DNA of 35,865 nt from contig JAQXFO010000057.1 of assembly GCA_029005135.1 (NCBI GenBank), positions 1-35,865 of the forward strand, given 5' to 3'. The DNA is from Lachnospiraceae bacterium (GTDB lineage Bacteria > Bacillota > Clostridia > Lachnospirales > Lachnospiraceae). A program made the position numbers and the translations under genes. The notes beneath the pieces were generated by a model. That model searched no databases and had not been told where the DNA came from. It worked only from the letters and a program-made list of their open reading frames with translations. Below are positions 1-7,726 of this stretch, piece after piece; within the stretch, counting starts at the first letter, position 1; each line of letters begins with the position of its first letter.

Positions 1-2
1 AC

Positions 3-131
3 GAAGCCGGGTACGGCTTCGTGGCGACCGGCGATAACAGCCATATGGCCTTGTGGCTGGCTCTTCTCTTTGTGAGCGGAGCCGGCGTGATCGGAACAAC
101 CGTTTACGGCAGGAAGAAAAGAGCGAAATAA
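3..131 (+). CDS. C-terminal end of a cell-wall-anchored surface protein (5' end outside window)
   Basis: The only open frame entering from the left edge ends at TAA 129-131 and gives 42 residues. They contain a TGDNS motif, a hydrophobic stretch (about residues 16-34) and a basic tail ending RKKRAK. This is the usual plan of a Gram-positive sorting signal: a sortase-type TG motif followed by a membrane segment and positive residues. The motif is VATGDNS rather than LPXTG; TGDN-type variants are common in Clostridia surface proteins. A plain membrane anchor is the alternative. The body of the protein lies outside the window, so its function cannot be named. Confidence 0.7.
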   Translation, partial: EAGYGFVATGDNSHMALWLALLFVSGAGVIGTTVYGRKKRAK

Positions 132-257
132 TTTTTATTAGCCGAACAGATGAAAGGGCGCATTTCTATACGGGAGTAATCCCGCAGCTGCGTTTTGCGT
201 CACGGCGTTCTGAACAAGGGTCGGCATTCTTAGCAACGATTGACGTCTATCCTCTTA

Positions 258-296
258 AGGCAAAAGGCATGATCTCTGTCGTCACGCCTTTTGCCT
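258..296 (+). terminator. 11-bp hairpin downstream of the surface-protein gene, possible terminator
   Basis: AGGCAAAAGGC (258-268) is perfectly complementary to GCCTTTTGCCT (286-296) across a 17-nt loop. No clean U-tract follows (TGTTCTGCGTTTT), so termination is uncertain. No gene is seen in 132-459. That stretch holds this hairpin, a smaller one (CGGGA/TCCCG, 171-184), a promoter and a second hairpin. Confidence 0.4.
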
Positions 297-337
297 GTTC
301 TGCGTTTTATAAATACCGCTCAGAGCATGAGGACAGT

Positions 338-365
338 TTGATTTTTTGAAAATACTGTATATAAT
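338..365 (+). promoter_or_regulatory. Promoter for the COG0523 GTPase operon
   Basis: TTGATT (338-343), a 16-nt spacer and a consensus TATAAT (360-365). Transcription would start near 372 and the leader would be about 88 nt. The -35 matches 4 of 6 consensus positions. Confidence 0.6.
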
Positions 366-380
366 AGCACTCGTAAGCTA

Positions 381-405
381 AAGAGCTGTGAACACAGCTC
401 TTTTC
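381..405 (+). terminator. Hairpin in the leader of the GTPase operon, possible attenuator
   Basis: AAGAGCTGT (381-389) and ACAGCTCTT (394-402) form a perfect 9-bp stem with a GAAC loop, followed by a short T run. It lies about 10 nt after the predicted transcription start and about 55 nt before the start codon. It could be a leader attenuator, an mRNA 5' stabiliser, or a late terminator for the upstream gene. Confidence 0.45.
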
Positions 406-459
406 ATATTATTGTCACACATCATCTATAACAAGTTTATATACAGGAGGTTGCATACT

Positions 460-1668
460 ATGACAAAGATTGACATTGTCTCCGGCTTTCTCGGAGCAGG
501 CAAGACAACACTGATTAAAAAGCTTCTGGCCGGTCCCCTCAAGGGCCAGCAGATCGTCCTTATTGAAAATGAATTCGGCGAGATCGGTATCGACGGCGGC
601 TTTATGAAGGATGCCGGCATCGAGATCCGGGAAATGAATTCCGGCTGCATCTGCTGCTCCCTGGTGGGCGATTTCGCCACAGCCCTGAAAGAAGTGATCG
701 ATACCTATCATCCGCAGCGTATTGTGATCGAGCCATCCGGCGTCGGCAAACTGTCTGACGTCATCAAGGCCGTTCAGGACCTGGGCATTGACGGCGTGGA
801 GCTGAGCAGCTTCACCACCGTGGCCGATGTCAACAAGCTGAAGATGTATATTCAGAACTTCGGTGAATTCTACAACAATCAGATCCAGTATGCCCGGACC
901 ATCGTGCTCAGCCGTACCGATACACCGGAGGCCACTGACGAGAAGGTCAAGGCGGCTGTCGAACTTATTCGCAGCATTAACCCGGAATCGGTCATCATCA
1001 CCACTCCGATCGAGAAGCTGGATGCCGGCGTCATCATGCACGCCATCGAAAACGGCCGCTCCGATGAGGACGAACTCTTCGAGCAGATCAAGGAAGAAGT
1101 AGCCCACCACCATCACCATCATCACCACGATCACGACGGCGAGTGCTGCTGCGGCCATGACCACGACCACGATCACGAGCATCATCACCATGATCATGAC
1201 GGCGAATGCTGCTGCGGCCATGACCACGATCACGACCACGAGCATCATCATCACCATCACGATCACGACGGCGAGTGCTGCTGCGGCCATGACCACGATC
1301 ACGACCATGATCATGACCACGAGCAGCACCATCACGATCACGACGGCGAATGCTGCAGCGGCCATCATCACGATCACGACCATGATCATGATGCCGACGA
1401 GGTCTTCACCAGCTGGGGCAGTGAGACAGCCAGAAAGTACAGCCGCGATGAGATCGAAGGCATCATGAAGGCGCTGTCCGCCGACAAGGCTTACGGTACA
1501 GTCCTTCGCGCCAAGGGTATGGTCGACGGCAAGGACGGCTCATGGATCTATTTCGATATGGTGCCGGAAGAATACGAGGTCAGAAACGGTATGCCGCAGA
1601 TCACCGGTAAGTTCTGCGTGATCGGTGCTGATCTTGATGAGAAGAAGCTGGCAGAACTCTTTGCCTGA
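460..1668 (+). CDS. COG0523 (CobW/P47K family) GTPase with a His/Cys-rich metal-binding repeat array
   Basis: A 402-aa member of the G3E/COG0523 family of metallochaperone-like GTPases. The P-loop is GFLGAGKTT (residues 9-17), the metal-binding GCICC motif is at 62-66 (Cys63, Cys65, Cys66), and an IEPSG segment follows where the family has its switch region. Residues about 216-311 are an insertion of four near-identical HDHDGECC[CS]GH units separated by DH/H runs, with about 45 His and 11 Cys. The C-terminal ~90 residues look like the CobW C-terminal domain. AGGAGG at 445-450 lies 9 nt before this ATG; an upstream GTG at 388 sits inside the leader hairpin and was rejected. The next COG0523 gene starts 11 nt downstream. 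Zn, Ni or Co as cargo fits the ligands, but the metal and the client protein cannot be read from sequence. Confidence 0.93.
   Translation: MTKIDIVSGFLGAGKTTLIKKLLAGPLKGQQIVLIENEFGEIGIDGGFMKDAGIEIREMNSGCICCSLVGDFATALKEVIDTYHPQRIVIEPSGVGKLSDVIKAVQDLGIDGVELSSFTTVADVNKLKMYIQNFGEFYNNQIQYARTIVLSRTDTPEATDEKVKAAVELIRSINPESVIITTPIEKLDAGVIMHAIENGRSDEDELFEQIKEEVAHHHHHHHHDHDGECCCGHDHDHDHEHHHHDHDGECCCGHDHDHDHEHHHHHHDHDGECCCGHDHDHDHDHDHEQHHHDHDGECCSGHHHDHDHDHDADEVFTSWGSETARKYSRDEIEGIMKALSADKAYGTVLRAKGMVDGKDGSWIYFDMVPEEYEVRNGMPQITGKFCVIGADLDEKKLAELFA
1105..1395 (+). repeat. In-frame His/Cys-coding tandem repeats
   Basis: Four copies of a ~30-nt core (GATCAC/TGACGGCGA.., encoding DHDGECC[CS]GH) start at 1129, 1192, 1261 and 1336. 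The spacings are 63, 69 and 75 nt, each 6 nt longer than the last, so frame is kept and each interval gains two residues. The cores are near-identical at DNA level, including synonymous sites, which suggests recent duplication or gene conversion. The last core has a serine codon in place of the third cysteine. Confidence 0.9.
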
Positions 1669-1679
1669 AGGAGAGGACT

Positions 1680-2633
1680 ATGTTTGACTGCGATATTCCC
1701 GTTTACCTGATCACGGGATTTCTGGAAAGCGGCAAAACGACCTTTATGAACAATACCCTGACGCAGCCGTATTTTGCTATCCGCGGCCGTACGCTGGTGA
1801 TTGCCGGCGAACAGGGCGAAGTGGGCTACGATCTGAAGACGCTGAAGCGTCGTCACAACACGGATGTGGTTTTCATCGACAAGCCGGAGGATTTCACAGA
1901 GTCGGCCCTGAAGAATCTTGACAAGAAGTACAAGCCGGACCGTGTTATCATCGAATTCAACCCCCTCTGGAGTGTGAAAAAACTTTATGACATGAAGCTG
2001 CCGAGCTACTGGGATATGGCTCAGCACATCGTGATCATCGACGCGTCCTCCTTCCGGATCTACAGCCAGAATATGATGCCCCTGATCACGGAAATGATCG
2101 GCGGTGCCGATATGGTGGTGTTCAACCGCGCCGACGAAAAGCAGCCGCTGGCGAATTTCCGCCGCAGCATCAAGGTCTCCAACGGTGCGGCCCAGATCAT
2201 TTTCGAAGGCAGGGACGGTGAGCAGATCAACATTTTCCAGGACAGCATGCCTTTTGACCTCGAGGCACCGGTCATCGACATTGCCGATGAGGATTTCGGC
2301 ATCTGGTATGTGGATATGATGGATAATCTTGAACGTTATCTGGGAAAGACAGTCCATTTCCGCGGTCAGGTGCTGAAGAGCCGCAACAGGGATGCCGATT
2401 TCTTTGTGCCGGGCCGTCAGGCCATGACCTGCTGCGCCGAGGATATGCAGTTTATCGGATATGTCTGCCAATGGCCTCAGACGCCGCAGCTTGCGGAAGG
2501 CGAGTGGGTCGAGATCACCGGCACCATCCACGAGGAATTTTCGGTGGTCTACAAGGATAAGGGCCCTGTCATCACGGTGGAATCTTTGACAAAGGCAGAC
2601 AAACCCCAGTCGGAACTGGTATACTTTACTTGA
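1680..2633 (+). CDS. CobW-like GTPase lacking CxCC, with a C-terminal DUF1980-like domain
   Basis: A 317-aa protein whose N-terminal ~190 residues are COG0523-like. The P-loop is GFLESGKTTF (residues 13-22) and an IIEFNPLW segment replaces the usual E-P/T-S-G stretch. The CxCC motif is absent. From about residue 210 the protein changes to a domain with FFVPGRQAMTCCAED (Cys251-Cys252) and a W-VEITGTI segment. This resembles the C-terminal domain of the TIGR03943/DUF1980 (YcgQ-like) family; that is recognition by eye, not a search. It begins 11 nt after the first GTPase gene with a good AGGAGAGG site, so the two are almost certainly co-transcribed. A short GAGCC/GGCTC hairpin (2635-2653) follows the stop. 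The pair may work together in metal delivery, with the cysteine pair of the tail as a candidate site. Confidence 0.85.
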   Translation: MFDCDIPVYLITGFLESGKTTFMNNTLTQPYFAIRGRTLVIAGEQGEVGYDLKTLKRRHNTDVVFIDKPEDFTESALKNLDKKYKPDRVIIEFNPLWSVKKLYDMKLPSYWDMAQHIVIIDASSFRIYSQNMMPLITEMIGGADMVVFNRADEKQPLANFRRSIKVSNGAAQIIFEGRDGEQINIFQDSMPFDLEAPVIDIADEDFGIWYVDMMDNLERYLGKTVHFRGQVLKSRNRDADFFVPGRQAMTCCAEDMQFIGYVCQWPQTPQLAEGEWVEITGTIHEEFSVVYKDKGPVITVESLTKADKPQSELVYFT

Positions 2634-2689
2634 CGAGCCTCCTGAAAAGGCTCATCACCCGGATATTGTCAGGAATAAGGAGAAGACCT

Positions 2690-3637
2690 ATGAAAATTGC
2701 GGTTATGGAATCCCTGGCCGTCAGCGAAGAGAAGCTGAACGCCCTGAAGGCTCCCTTTGAGGCAGCCGGCCACACCTTTGTGTCCTATGAGAGAACGACG
2801 GATGTCGACACCCTGATCAGCGAGGCTGAAGGGGCAGAAGCCATGATTCTGGCTAATATGCCCATGCCGGCTGCTGTCATTGAAAAATGCCCCGATCTCA
2901 AGTTTATCGATGTGGCCTTTACAGGCGTGGATCATGTGGGCCTTGACGCCTGCAGAAAGGCCGGCATCAAGGTCAGCAACGCTTCCGGCTATTCCAATGA
3001 AGCCGTGCCGGAACTGGTGCTGGGTATGGTGCTGTCTCTTCTTCGCAATATGCGCGAGGTCGAAGAGCGCTGCCGCAGCCTGGGCACCAAGGCCGGCCTT
3101 GTGGGCAGTGAGCTGAAGGGCAAGACAGTCGGTATCGTCGGTCTCGGCAATATCGGAACCCGTTCCGCCGAGCTGTTCCATGCCTTTGACGCCGCCGTGC
3201 TGGCCAGCAGCCGGACGGTCCATGCCAATGTGCCGGATTATGTGACGCAGGTGTCTCTGGATACCCTGCTTCAGAGGTCCGATATCGTTGTACTGCACTG
3301 CCCGCTGACGCCGGAGACCCGCGGCCTTATCAATAAGGAAAAGCTGGCACTCATGAAGCCGTCGGCCATGCTGATCAATGTAGCCAGAGGCCCGGTGGTC
3401 GTCGCTGCCGATCTGGCGGAAGCTCTCCGCGACGGTGTGATCGCCTGTGCCGGCATCGATGTCTTTGACAAGGAACCGGCTCTGGATGCGGATGAACCGC
3501 TTCTTTCGGCACCGCACACCCTGCTGACACCTCATGTGGCTTTCGCGACGAAGGAATCCATGGATATCCGCGCAGAGATCGTTTTCGAGAATCTGAAGGC
3601 TTATATGGAAGGCCGTCAGATCAATACAATCCTGTAA
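2690..3637 (+). CDS. D-isomer-specific 2-hydroxyacid dehydrogenase
   Basis: A 315-aa NAD(P)-dependent dehydrogenase of the D-2-hydroxyacid family (glycerate/phosphoglycerate/D-lactate dehydrogenase fold). The nucleotide-binding GLGNIG is at residues 151-156. The catalytic Arg sits in NVARGPVV, the acidic residue in DVFDKEP and the His in TPHVAF. The length is typical for the single-domain-pair members without a regulatory ACT domain. This ATG is chosen over an in-frame upstream start because AAGGAG lies 8-9 nt before it and the family N-terminus begins with MKIAV. It lies 56 nt after the second GTPase gene and is probably in the same transcription unit. The substrate (hydroxypyruvate, glyoxylate or another 2-oxoacid) cannot be assigned. 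Confidence 0.9.
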   Translation: MKIAVMESLAVSEEKLNALKAPFEAAGHTFVSYERTTDVDTLISEAEGAEAMILANMPMPAAVIEKCPDLKFIDVAFTGVDHVGLDACRKAGIKVSNASGYSNEAVPELVLGMVLSLLRNMREVEERCRSLGTKAGLVGSELKGKTVGIVGLGNIGTRSAELFHAFDAAVLASSRTVHANVPDYVTQVSLDTLLQRSDIVVLHCPLTPETRGLINKEKLALMKPSAMLINVARGPVVVAADLAEALRDGVIACAGIDVFDKEPALDADEPLLSAPHTLLTPHVAFATKESMDIRAEIVFENLKAYMEGRQINTIL

Positions 3638-3744
3638 AGACTTCAGCGGCATCATTTTTATGGATTATTTGTGAAAAAATGTCAGACAATGCCGGCGTGT
3701 GATAAGATGATGACATACTAAACTGATGTCACGGAGGAGACTCT

Positions 3745-4371
3745 ATGTTTTGCAGTAATTGCGGTAAAGAACTGGCGGAAGGGACGCGCTTCTGTCCCAA
3801 CTGCGGTACACCGGTGACAAGGCCGGAGGGCAGTGCCTCGAATGCGCAGGCGAATCCCTTTGAACAGAACGATTATACCAGTGCGGGCGAGGCCGGCCGG
3901 AATTCCGGCAGTAATCCGTCGGGCGGCGGCTATCAGTCCGGCGACAGCTATCAGTCCGGTGACGGCTATCAGTCAGGCGGCTATCAGTATGACAACAGCT
4001 GGCAGAACGACAACCCGGTGATTCCGAACCGCAGCGTTGCGCTCTATATCGTCCTGACGATCATTACCTGCGGCCTCTTCGGTATCTACTGGCTGGTGGT
4101 GTTGGTCAACGATCTCAATACGGTCACGAATGAGCCGGGCGAGACAAGCGGTATCGCTGTCCTTCTTCTGGGCTGGGTTACCTGCAATATCTACAACATT
4201 TACTGGCTGTACAAGGCCGGCAACCGTCTGGATGCGCTGAAAGCCGCCAACGGGGAAGCCAGGGAGAACCGCGGTATCATTTATCTGATTCTCAGCCTCT
4301 TCGGTCTGAATCTGGTGGCCTGGGCCATGATCCAGAATGATCTCAACAAGCTGGCCGACGTGTCCTATTGA
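3745..4371 (+). CDS. Zinc-ribbon membrane protein with DUF4234 domain
   Basis: A 208-aa protein. The N-terminus is a zinc ribbon, CSNCGKELAEGTRFCPNCG, with two CxxC pairs. A low-complexity Gly/Ser/Gln/Tyr linker with YQSGD-type repeats covers about residues 45-90. It is followed by hydrophobic segments (about 95-115 and 130-150, and a third near 175-195) matching the DUF4234 layout, including the CGLFGIYW and CNIYNIYWLYK motifs. GGAGGAG precedes the ATG. The stop overlaps the next gene's ATG (ATGA), so the two are translationally coupled. The function is unknown. Such proteins are frequent in Lachnospiraceae, often beside a DUF2752 gene as here. Confidence 0.88.
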   Translation: MFCSNCGKELAEGTRFCPNCGTPVTRPEGSASNAQANPFEQNDYTSAGEAGRNSGSNPSGGGYQSGDSYQSGDGYQSGGYQYDNSWQNDNPVIPNRSVALYIVLTIITCGLFGIYWLVVLVNDLNTVTNEPGETSGIAVLLLGWVTCNIYNIYWLYKAGNRLDALKAANGEARENRGIIYLILSLFGLNLVAWAMIQNDLNKLADVSY

Positions 4372-4775
4372 TGACGGCGCGGGACAGACATAACACAACA
4401 ACGATGAAAAACCGGCTGCGGCGATGTTTTGCGGCCGGTTTTTTTATCATGGCGGTCGTGGCGGGACAGCTGATCCTGCATCACTTTGGGATGGGTATTC
4501 CCTGCTTCTTCCGCGCGGTGACGGGACTTCAGTGTCCGGGCTGCGGCGTGACGCACATGGCCGCGGCCCTGCTGCGGGGAGATGTCCGCGGCGCTTTCGA
4601 GGCCAATGCCGGCGTGATGGTGATCCTGGTGCCCCTGGGAGTGGTCCTTTTGAAGCAGTGCGTCGGCTATATCCGGCACGGGCGAACACGCATGAGCCGG
4701 ACCGAGAACGGGATACTGGCGGTAATGGCCGTGATACTGTTTGCCTTCGCCGTGCTGCGCAACATAGGCAGGTAA
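4371..4775 (+). CDS. DUF2752 family small membrane protein
   Basis: 134 residues with hydrophobic segments near 20-40, 78-95 and 113-130, and the hallmark CPGCGVTHMAAALLRGD motif of DUF2752 in the middle. The ATG overlaps the stop of the zinc-ribbon gene (ATGA), and no separate Shine-Dalgarno is visible, so translation is probably by reinitiation. The alternative start at residue 12 also lacks a ribosome site. The biochemical role of DUF2752 is unknown. Confidence 0.82.
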   Translation: MTARDRHNTTTMKNRLRRCFAAGFFIMAVVAGQLILHHFGMGIPCFFRAVTGLQCPGCGVTHMAAALLRGDVRGAFEANAGVMVILVPLGVVLLKQCVGYIRHGRTRMSRTENGILAVMAVILFAFAVLRNIGR

Positions 4776-4794
4776 TATCGGAGCGATAAGACGG

Positions 4795-6786
4795 ATGATC
4801 AGAAAAAAACGAGTAGAAAAAGTCCTAATCAGCGGTCTTCTGGCCGTCACGCTGATCCTGGGATCGGCGGTGACGGCTGCGGCGGAGCCGGAGGATAACG
4901 GTGAAAGCGGCGGCACCGGCTCAGAGGCCGGGACGGTGCTCTATTTTGTGCCTCATCAGGACGATGAGATCCTGACCTTTGCCGGCGGCATTTTGGAAGA
5001 TCTGGCGGCGGGGTTTGATGTGCAGGTGGTTCTGTGCACGGACGGCCGCAGCTCGACCGCTTTCCAGAAGCTGAGGGAGGAGGATATTGCCCTGTCTCTG
5101 CCGGGTTTTATCGAGGAGAGAGATAAGGAATTTCGCGACAGCCTGAAGGCCCTGGGAGTGCCGGATGAGAATATCCATATTCCGGAGGACCGTCTGGTGG
5201 ACAGAACCGTTTCCTACCATGAAGACAGGCTGCGGGAAATGATGCTGCGATATATCCGGGCGTATCCGGAGGCCCGGGTCTGTACGGAGACGATGCTGGC
5301 GGATCATCCGGACCATGCGGCGATAGGGCAGGCTGCGGCCAACCTGTACCGGGAGGGGGAGATCACGTCACTGCGGCTCTATGCCGACAGCTATGACTAC
5401 ACCCATGACCGGAGCCTGCCGACACTGCACACGGTGATGGCAGAGCCGGACGAGGAGGCACTGGCCAGGGTGGCGGCAGCCTGTGATGTGTATCAGATCT
5501 ACGATCCGACAAATGGCCGGTATGCCATTGGTTCCTACTCGGTGGAGGAACGTTTTTTCGCGGTACGGGAGGATCCCACCGGTTACTGTTATGATTTGGA
5601 CGGCATCACCACGGTCCGTTACGGCGGCAGTCAGCGCTACGAGACGGCGGCCTATGCCGCCGACGGTACCGCGGTGGGGACGGCCGATGAGGACCGGGTG
5701 CCGAATTTCAAGGGTGTTGACGTCGAGATTGCGGACGGGGAGACAGTGCCGGATTCCGATAAAGTCATCGTGACAGCGACAGCTATCACGGCACCCCATA
5801 ACGGCCGCGGCACCGCGCCGGACAGCCATGGGAGCCGGGAGTCGGCAGGCGGCACGCTGGTCATTGCCTGCGGCACCAACTTTCCGGATGCGCTTTCCGC
5901 CAGCTCCCTGGGATGCGAAATTATGTTAACCAAAAAAGACCGGCTTTCGCCGGAAGCTAAGGCGGAGATATTAAGGACGCTGCCTGGACGTGTTATCGTC
6001 ATCGGTGCGTCGGCCGCGGTGTCGGAGGATGTCTTCCGGGCGATCCGGAATATCGCCGCTTCGGTGACGGCGGATGAGAAGGCGGCCATGACAGGGCTGT
6101 CAGCAGAAGAAGCCGCGGAACGGACTTTTGTCTATCAGCCGACGGTTCTTCGCTGCGGCGGACGCAATCGCTACGAGACGGCGGCCGCGGTGGCAGTGCT
6201 GAAAGAGACCCTCGGCATCACCTCGGCCACCCAGACTGCCATCGTGACAACGGGACTCAATTTTGCCGATGCCGTGTCCATCGCCCCCTATGCGGCGGCG
6301 ACGGGAAGCCCCATCCTTTTGACGGGCAAGGGCGAGCTCAACGCGGCGTCGCTTTCTGCGATCCTGGCCCTCGGCGACAACTGCCGCACGGTTCTGATCA
6401 TCGGGGCCGAGGCTGTCGTGCCGGACTGTGTCCGGGTCACTCTTGAGGAGGCCGGCAAGACGGTGATCCGCCTGGCCGGCAGCAACCGATATGAGACCTC
6501 GGCGGCGGTGGCCTCCTATTGTGTGGAGGAGGCCGGCATGGCGATAAACGGCTTTTATGCGGCTGTCGGTTCGAATTTCCCGGATGCGCTGATCGCCGGA
6601 CCCATTGCCGGCAACGACAACAGTGTTGTGCTGCTGTGCAGCGCAGGGGCTGCGTCCCTGTGTACCGCGGATCTGGCGGCGTCCTATCGTCATACGATGG
6701 CCGGTGAGCGGCATTTTACCATCATGGGGCACTATAATGTCGTCACAGCCGCGACGGAGGAACGTTTTATCGCTGCTCTGGGCTGA
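4795..6786 (+). CDS. Exported PIG-L family deacetylase with three CWB2 cell-wall-binding repeats
   Basis: 663 aa. A signal peptide (basic start, hydrophobic core, cleavage near AAAEP, residue ~30) leads into a PIG-L/LmbE domain. Zn-site motifs are PHQDDE (53-58) and HPDH (171-174). The domain ends near residue 265. The rest contains three units of the cell wall binding repeat 2 family, each with an R-(Y/C/L)-(G/A)-G-x-x-RYET segment followed by (T/S)-x-NF(P/A)DA: near 282/360, 457/487 and 561/600. The first unit is stretched by an insertion. CWB2 modules bind anionic wall polymers in clostridia, so the enzyme should be wall-associated and deacetylate an N-acetyl sugar in the envelope. The substrate is unknown. 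It lies 19 nt after the DUF2752 gene; the ribosome site is weak (GGAG). Confidence 0.9.
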   Translation: MIRKKRVEKVLISGLLAVTLILGSAVTAAAEPEDNGESGGTGSEAGTVLYFVPHQDDEILTFAGGILEDLAAGFDVQVVLCTDGRSSTAFQKLREEDIALSLPGFIEERDKEFRDSLKALGVPDENIHIPEDRLVDRTVSYHEDRLREMMLRYIRAYPEARVCTETMLADHPDHAAIGQAAANLYREGEITSLRLYADSYDYTHDRSLPTLHTVMAEPDEEALARVAAACDVYQIYDPTNGRYAIGSYSVEERFFAVREDPTGYCYDLDGITTVRYGGSQRYETAAYAADGTAVGTADEDRVPNFKGVDVEIADGETVPDSDKVIVTATAITAPHNGRGTAPDSHGSRESAGGTLVIACGTNFPDALSASSLGCEIMLTKKDRLSPEAKAEILRTLPGRVIVIGASAAVSEDVFRAIRNIAASVTADEKAAMTGLSAEEAAERTFVYQPTVLRCGGRNRYETAAAVAVLKETLGITSATQTAIVTTGLNFADAVSIAPYAAATGSPILLTGKGELNAASLSAILALGDNCRTVLIIGAEAVVPDCVRVTLEEAGKTVIRLAGSNRYETSAAVASYCVEEAGMAINGFYAAVGSNFPDALIAGPIAGNDNSVVLLCSAGAASLCTADLAASYRHTMAGERHFTIMGHYNVVTAATEERFIAALG

Positions 6787-6789
6787 GGT

Positions 6790-7662
6790 TCAGAAGGGTG
6801 TGATAACAAAAGCCCAGGTGGCGCTCTTGCCGGAAGGAAGGGAGACCAGACCGGTCTTGTGCTCAAAACGGTCGTCATCGCCCAGGACGGAGCTGTGGGC
6901 GATCCAGGGCTCCAGCGCGGCAAAGGGGGCATTTCCGGCGGACCAGAGGCCGAGATAATCGAAGCCGTCGAAGGTCAGGGTGACGCCGCGGCCGCTTTTA
7001 AGTCCGGTGAGGGTGATGGTGTTGTCCGGCACCTCGGTGAGCATGAGGGCGTCCCGGGCAAAGAGGTCGTGAGAAAGCGTCAGGGTGTCGCGGCCGTCGA
7101 AGACAGCCACGGTATCGGCTGGGTCAAAGAGCCCTTCGGCATTCAGCCTCATGGACGAGAAACAGCAGGGCCGCGTCAGGCGCAGCTCATAATCCTCGAA
7201 GGTTTCTTCTTCCGTCAGAGGCACACGGAAGGCGGGGTGACCGCCGACGGCGAAGGGAAGCGGCACCGTGCCGGGATTGGTGACGGTAAAGAGCGTCATC
7301 ACGCCGCCCTCACCCGTGATGCCGTAGGTCATATTCAGGCGGAAGCGGAAGGGATACTGACAGCGGGTTTCCTCGCTGTCTGTCAGCTCATAAGTGACGG
7401 AGAAGTCAGAGGTACTGCGGCAGCGATGCTCGCAGAGGCGCGCCAGGCCGTGGCGTTTCATGCGGCAGAGGCCCTCGGCGGACATCAGCCCTTCGGAAGG
7501 CAGGCATCCGACGATGGGGAAGAGCACCGGCGCCCGGCCGGCCCAGTAGGCGGGATCCCCCTGCCAGAGGTATTCGAGACCGTTTTTGCGGATGGAACGG
7601 AGCTCGCCTCCCCGGGTGTCGCAGCAGATCGTGATATCGCCGCGGGTTAATTCGGTTAACAT
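6790..7662 (-). CDS. Aldose 1-epimerase (mutarotase) family protein, LacX-like
   Basis: 290 aa with the galactose mutarotase-like beta-sandwich features: R-x-G segment KRHGLAR, VGGHPAFRVP with the conserved His, and EPWIAHSS near the C-terminus carrying the expected catalytic Glu. The short N-terminus (MLTELTRGDITICCDTRGGEL) resembles the LacX/COG2017 subgroup acting on hexoses or their derivatives. The start at 7662 is preferred because AAGGAG lies just upstream on this strand; a further upstream ATG at 7692 lacks one. It ends 3 nt from the convergent deacetylase gene and is transcribed divergently from the AICAR transformylase gene. The actual sugar is not predictable. Confidence 0.88.
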   Translation of the reverse strand: MLTELTRGDITICCDTRGGELRSIRKNGLEYLWQGDPAYWAGRAPVLFPIVGCLPSEGLMSAEGLCRMKRHGLARLCEHRCRSTSDFSVTYELTDSEETRCQYPFRFRLNMTYGITGEGGVMTLFTVTNPGTVPLPFAVGGHPAFRVPLTEEETFEDYELRLTRPCCFSSMRLNAEGLFDPADTVAVFDGRDTLTLSHDLFARDALMLTEVPDNTITLTGLKSGRGVTLTFDGFDYLGLWSAGNAPFAALEPWIAHSSVLGDDDRFEHKTGLVSLPSGKSATWAFVITPF

Positions 7663-7681
7663 AATAATCTCCTTTTGCCGT

Positions 7682-7708
7682 CTTCCTGACATTTCCCCTG
7701 TCAGGAAG
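7682..7708. promoter_or_regulatory. Perfect 10-bp inverted repeat in the divergent promoter region
   Basis: CTTCCTGACA (7682-7691) and TGTCAGGAAG (7699-7708) are exact reverse complements across a 7-nt gap. The right arm overlaps the -35 of the + strand promoter. On the - strand the repeat falls in the 5' leader of the mutarotase-like gene, where it would form a hairpin in RNA. It may be an operator or an mRNA structure. Confidence 0.55.
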
Positions 7709-7726
7709 CTTTTGTTTTGTTATAAT
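7699..7726 (+). promoter_or_regulatory. Promoter for the AICAR transformylase operon
   Basis: Consensus TATAAT at 7721-7726 with a poor -35 (TGTCAG, 7699-7704) at 16 nt. The predicted start is near 7733, within the GTTATCATAAC palindrome (7729-7739). The weak -35 suggests a need for an activator. Confidence 0.55.

Noticed and set aside
53-349. 98-codon frame after the surface protein
   Set aside because: It overlaps the surface protein tail in another frame, covers hairpins and the next promoter, and has no family-like features.
371-376. Zur half-site TCGTAA in the GTPase leader
   Set aside because: The second half of the Zur inverted repeat (TTACGA) is absent.
415-1389. 324-codon open frame antisense to the His-rich GTPase
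   Set aside because: It arises from the His/Asp codon repeats (CAC/GAC read on the other strand as GTG/GTC); the product is low-complexity Val/Met/Ile and no ribosome site supports it.
1105-1395. Regularly spaced repeats resembling a CRISPR array
   Set aside because: The repeats are coding, in frame, non-palindromic and spaced at growing intervals with His/Asp codons between; no cas genes are near.
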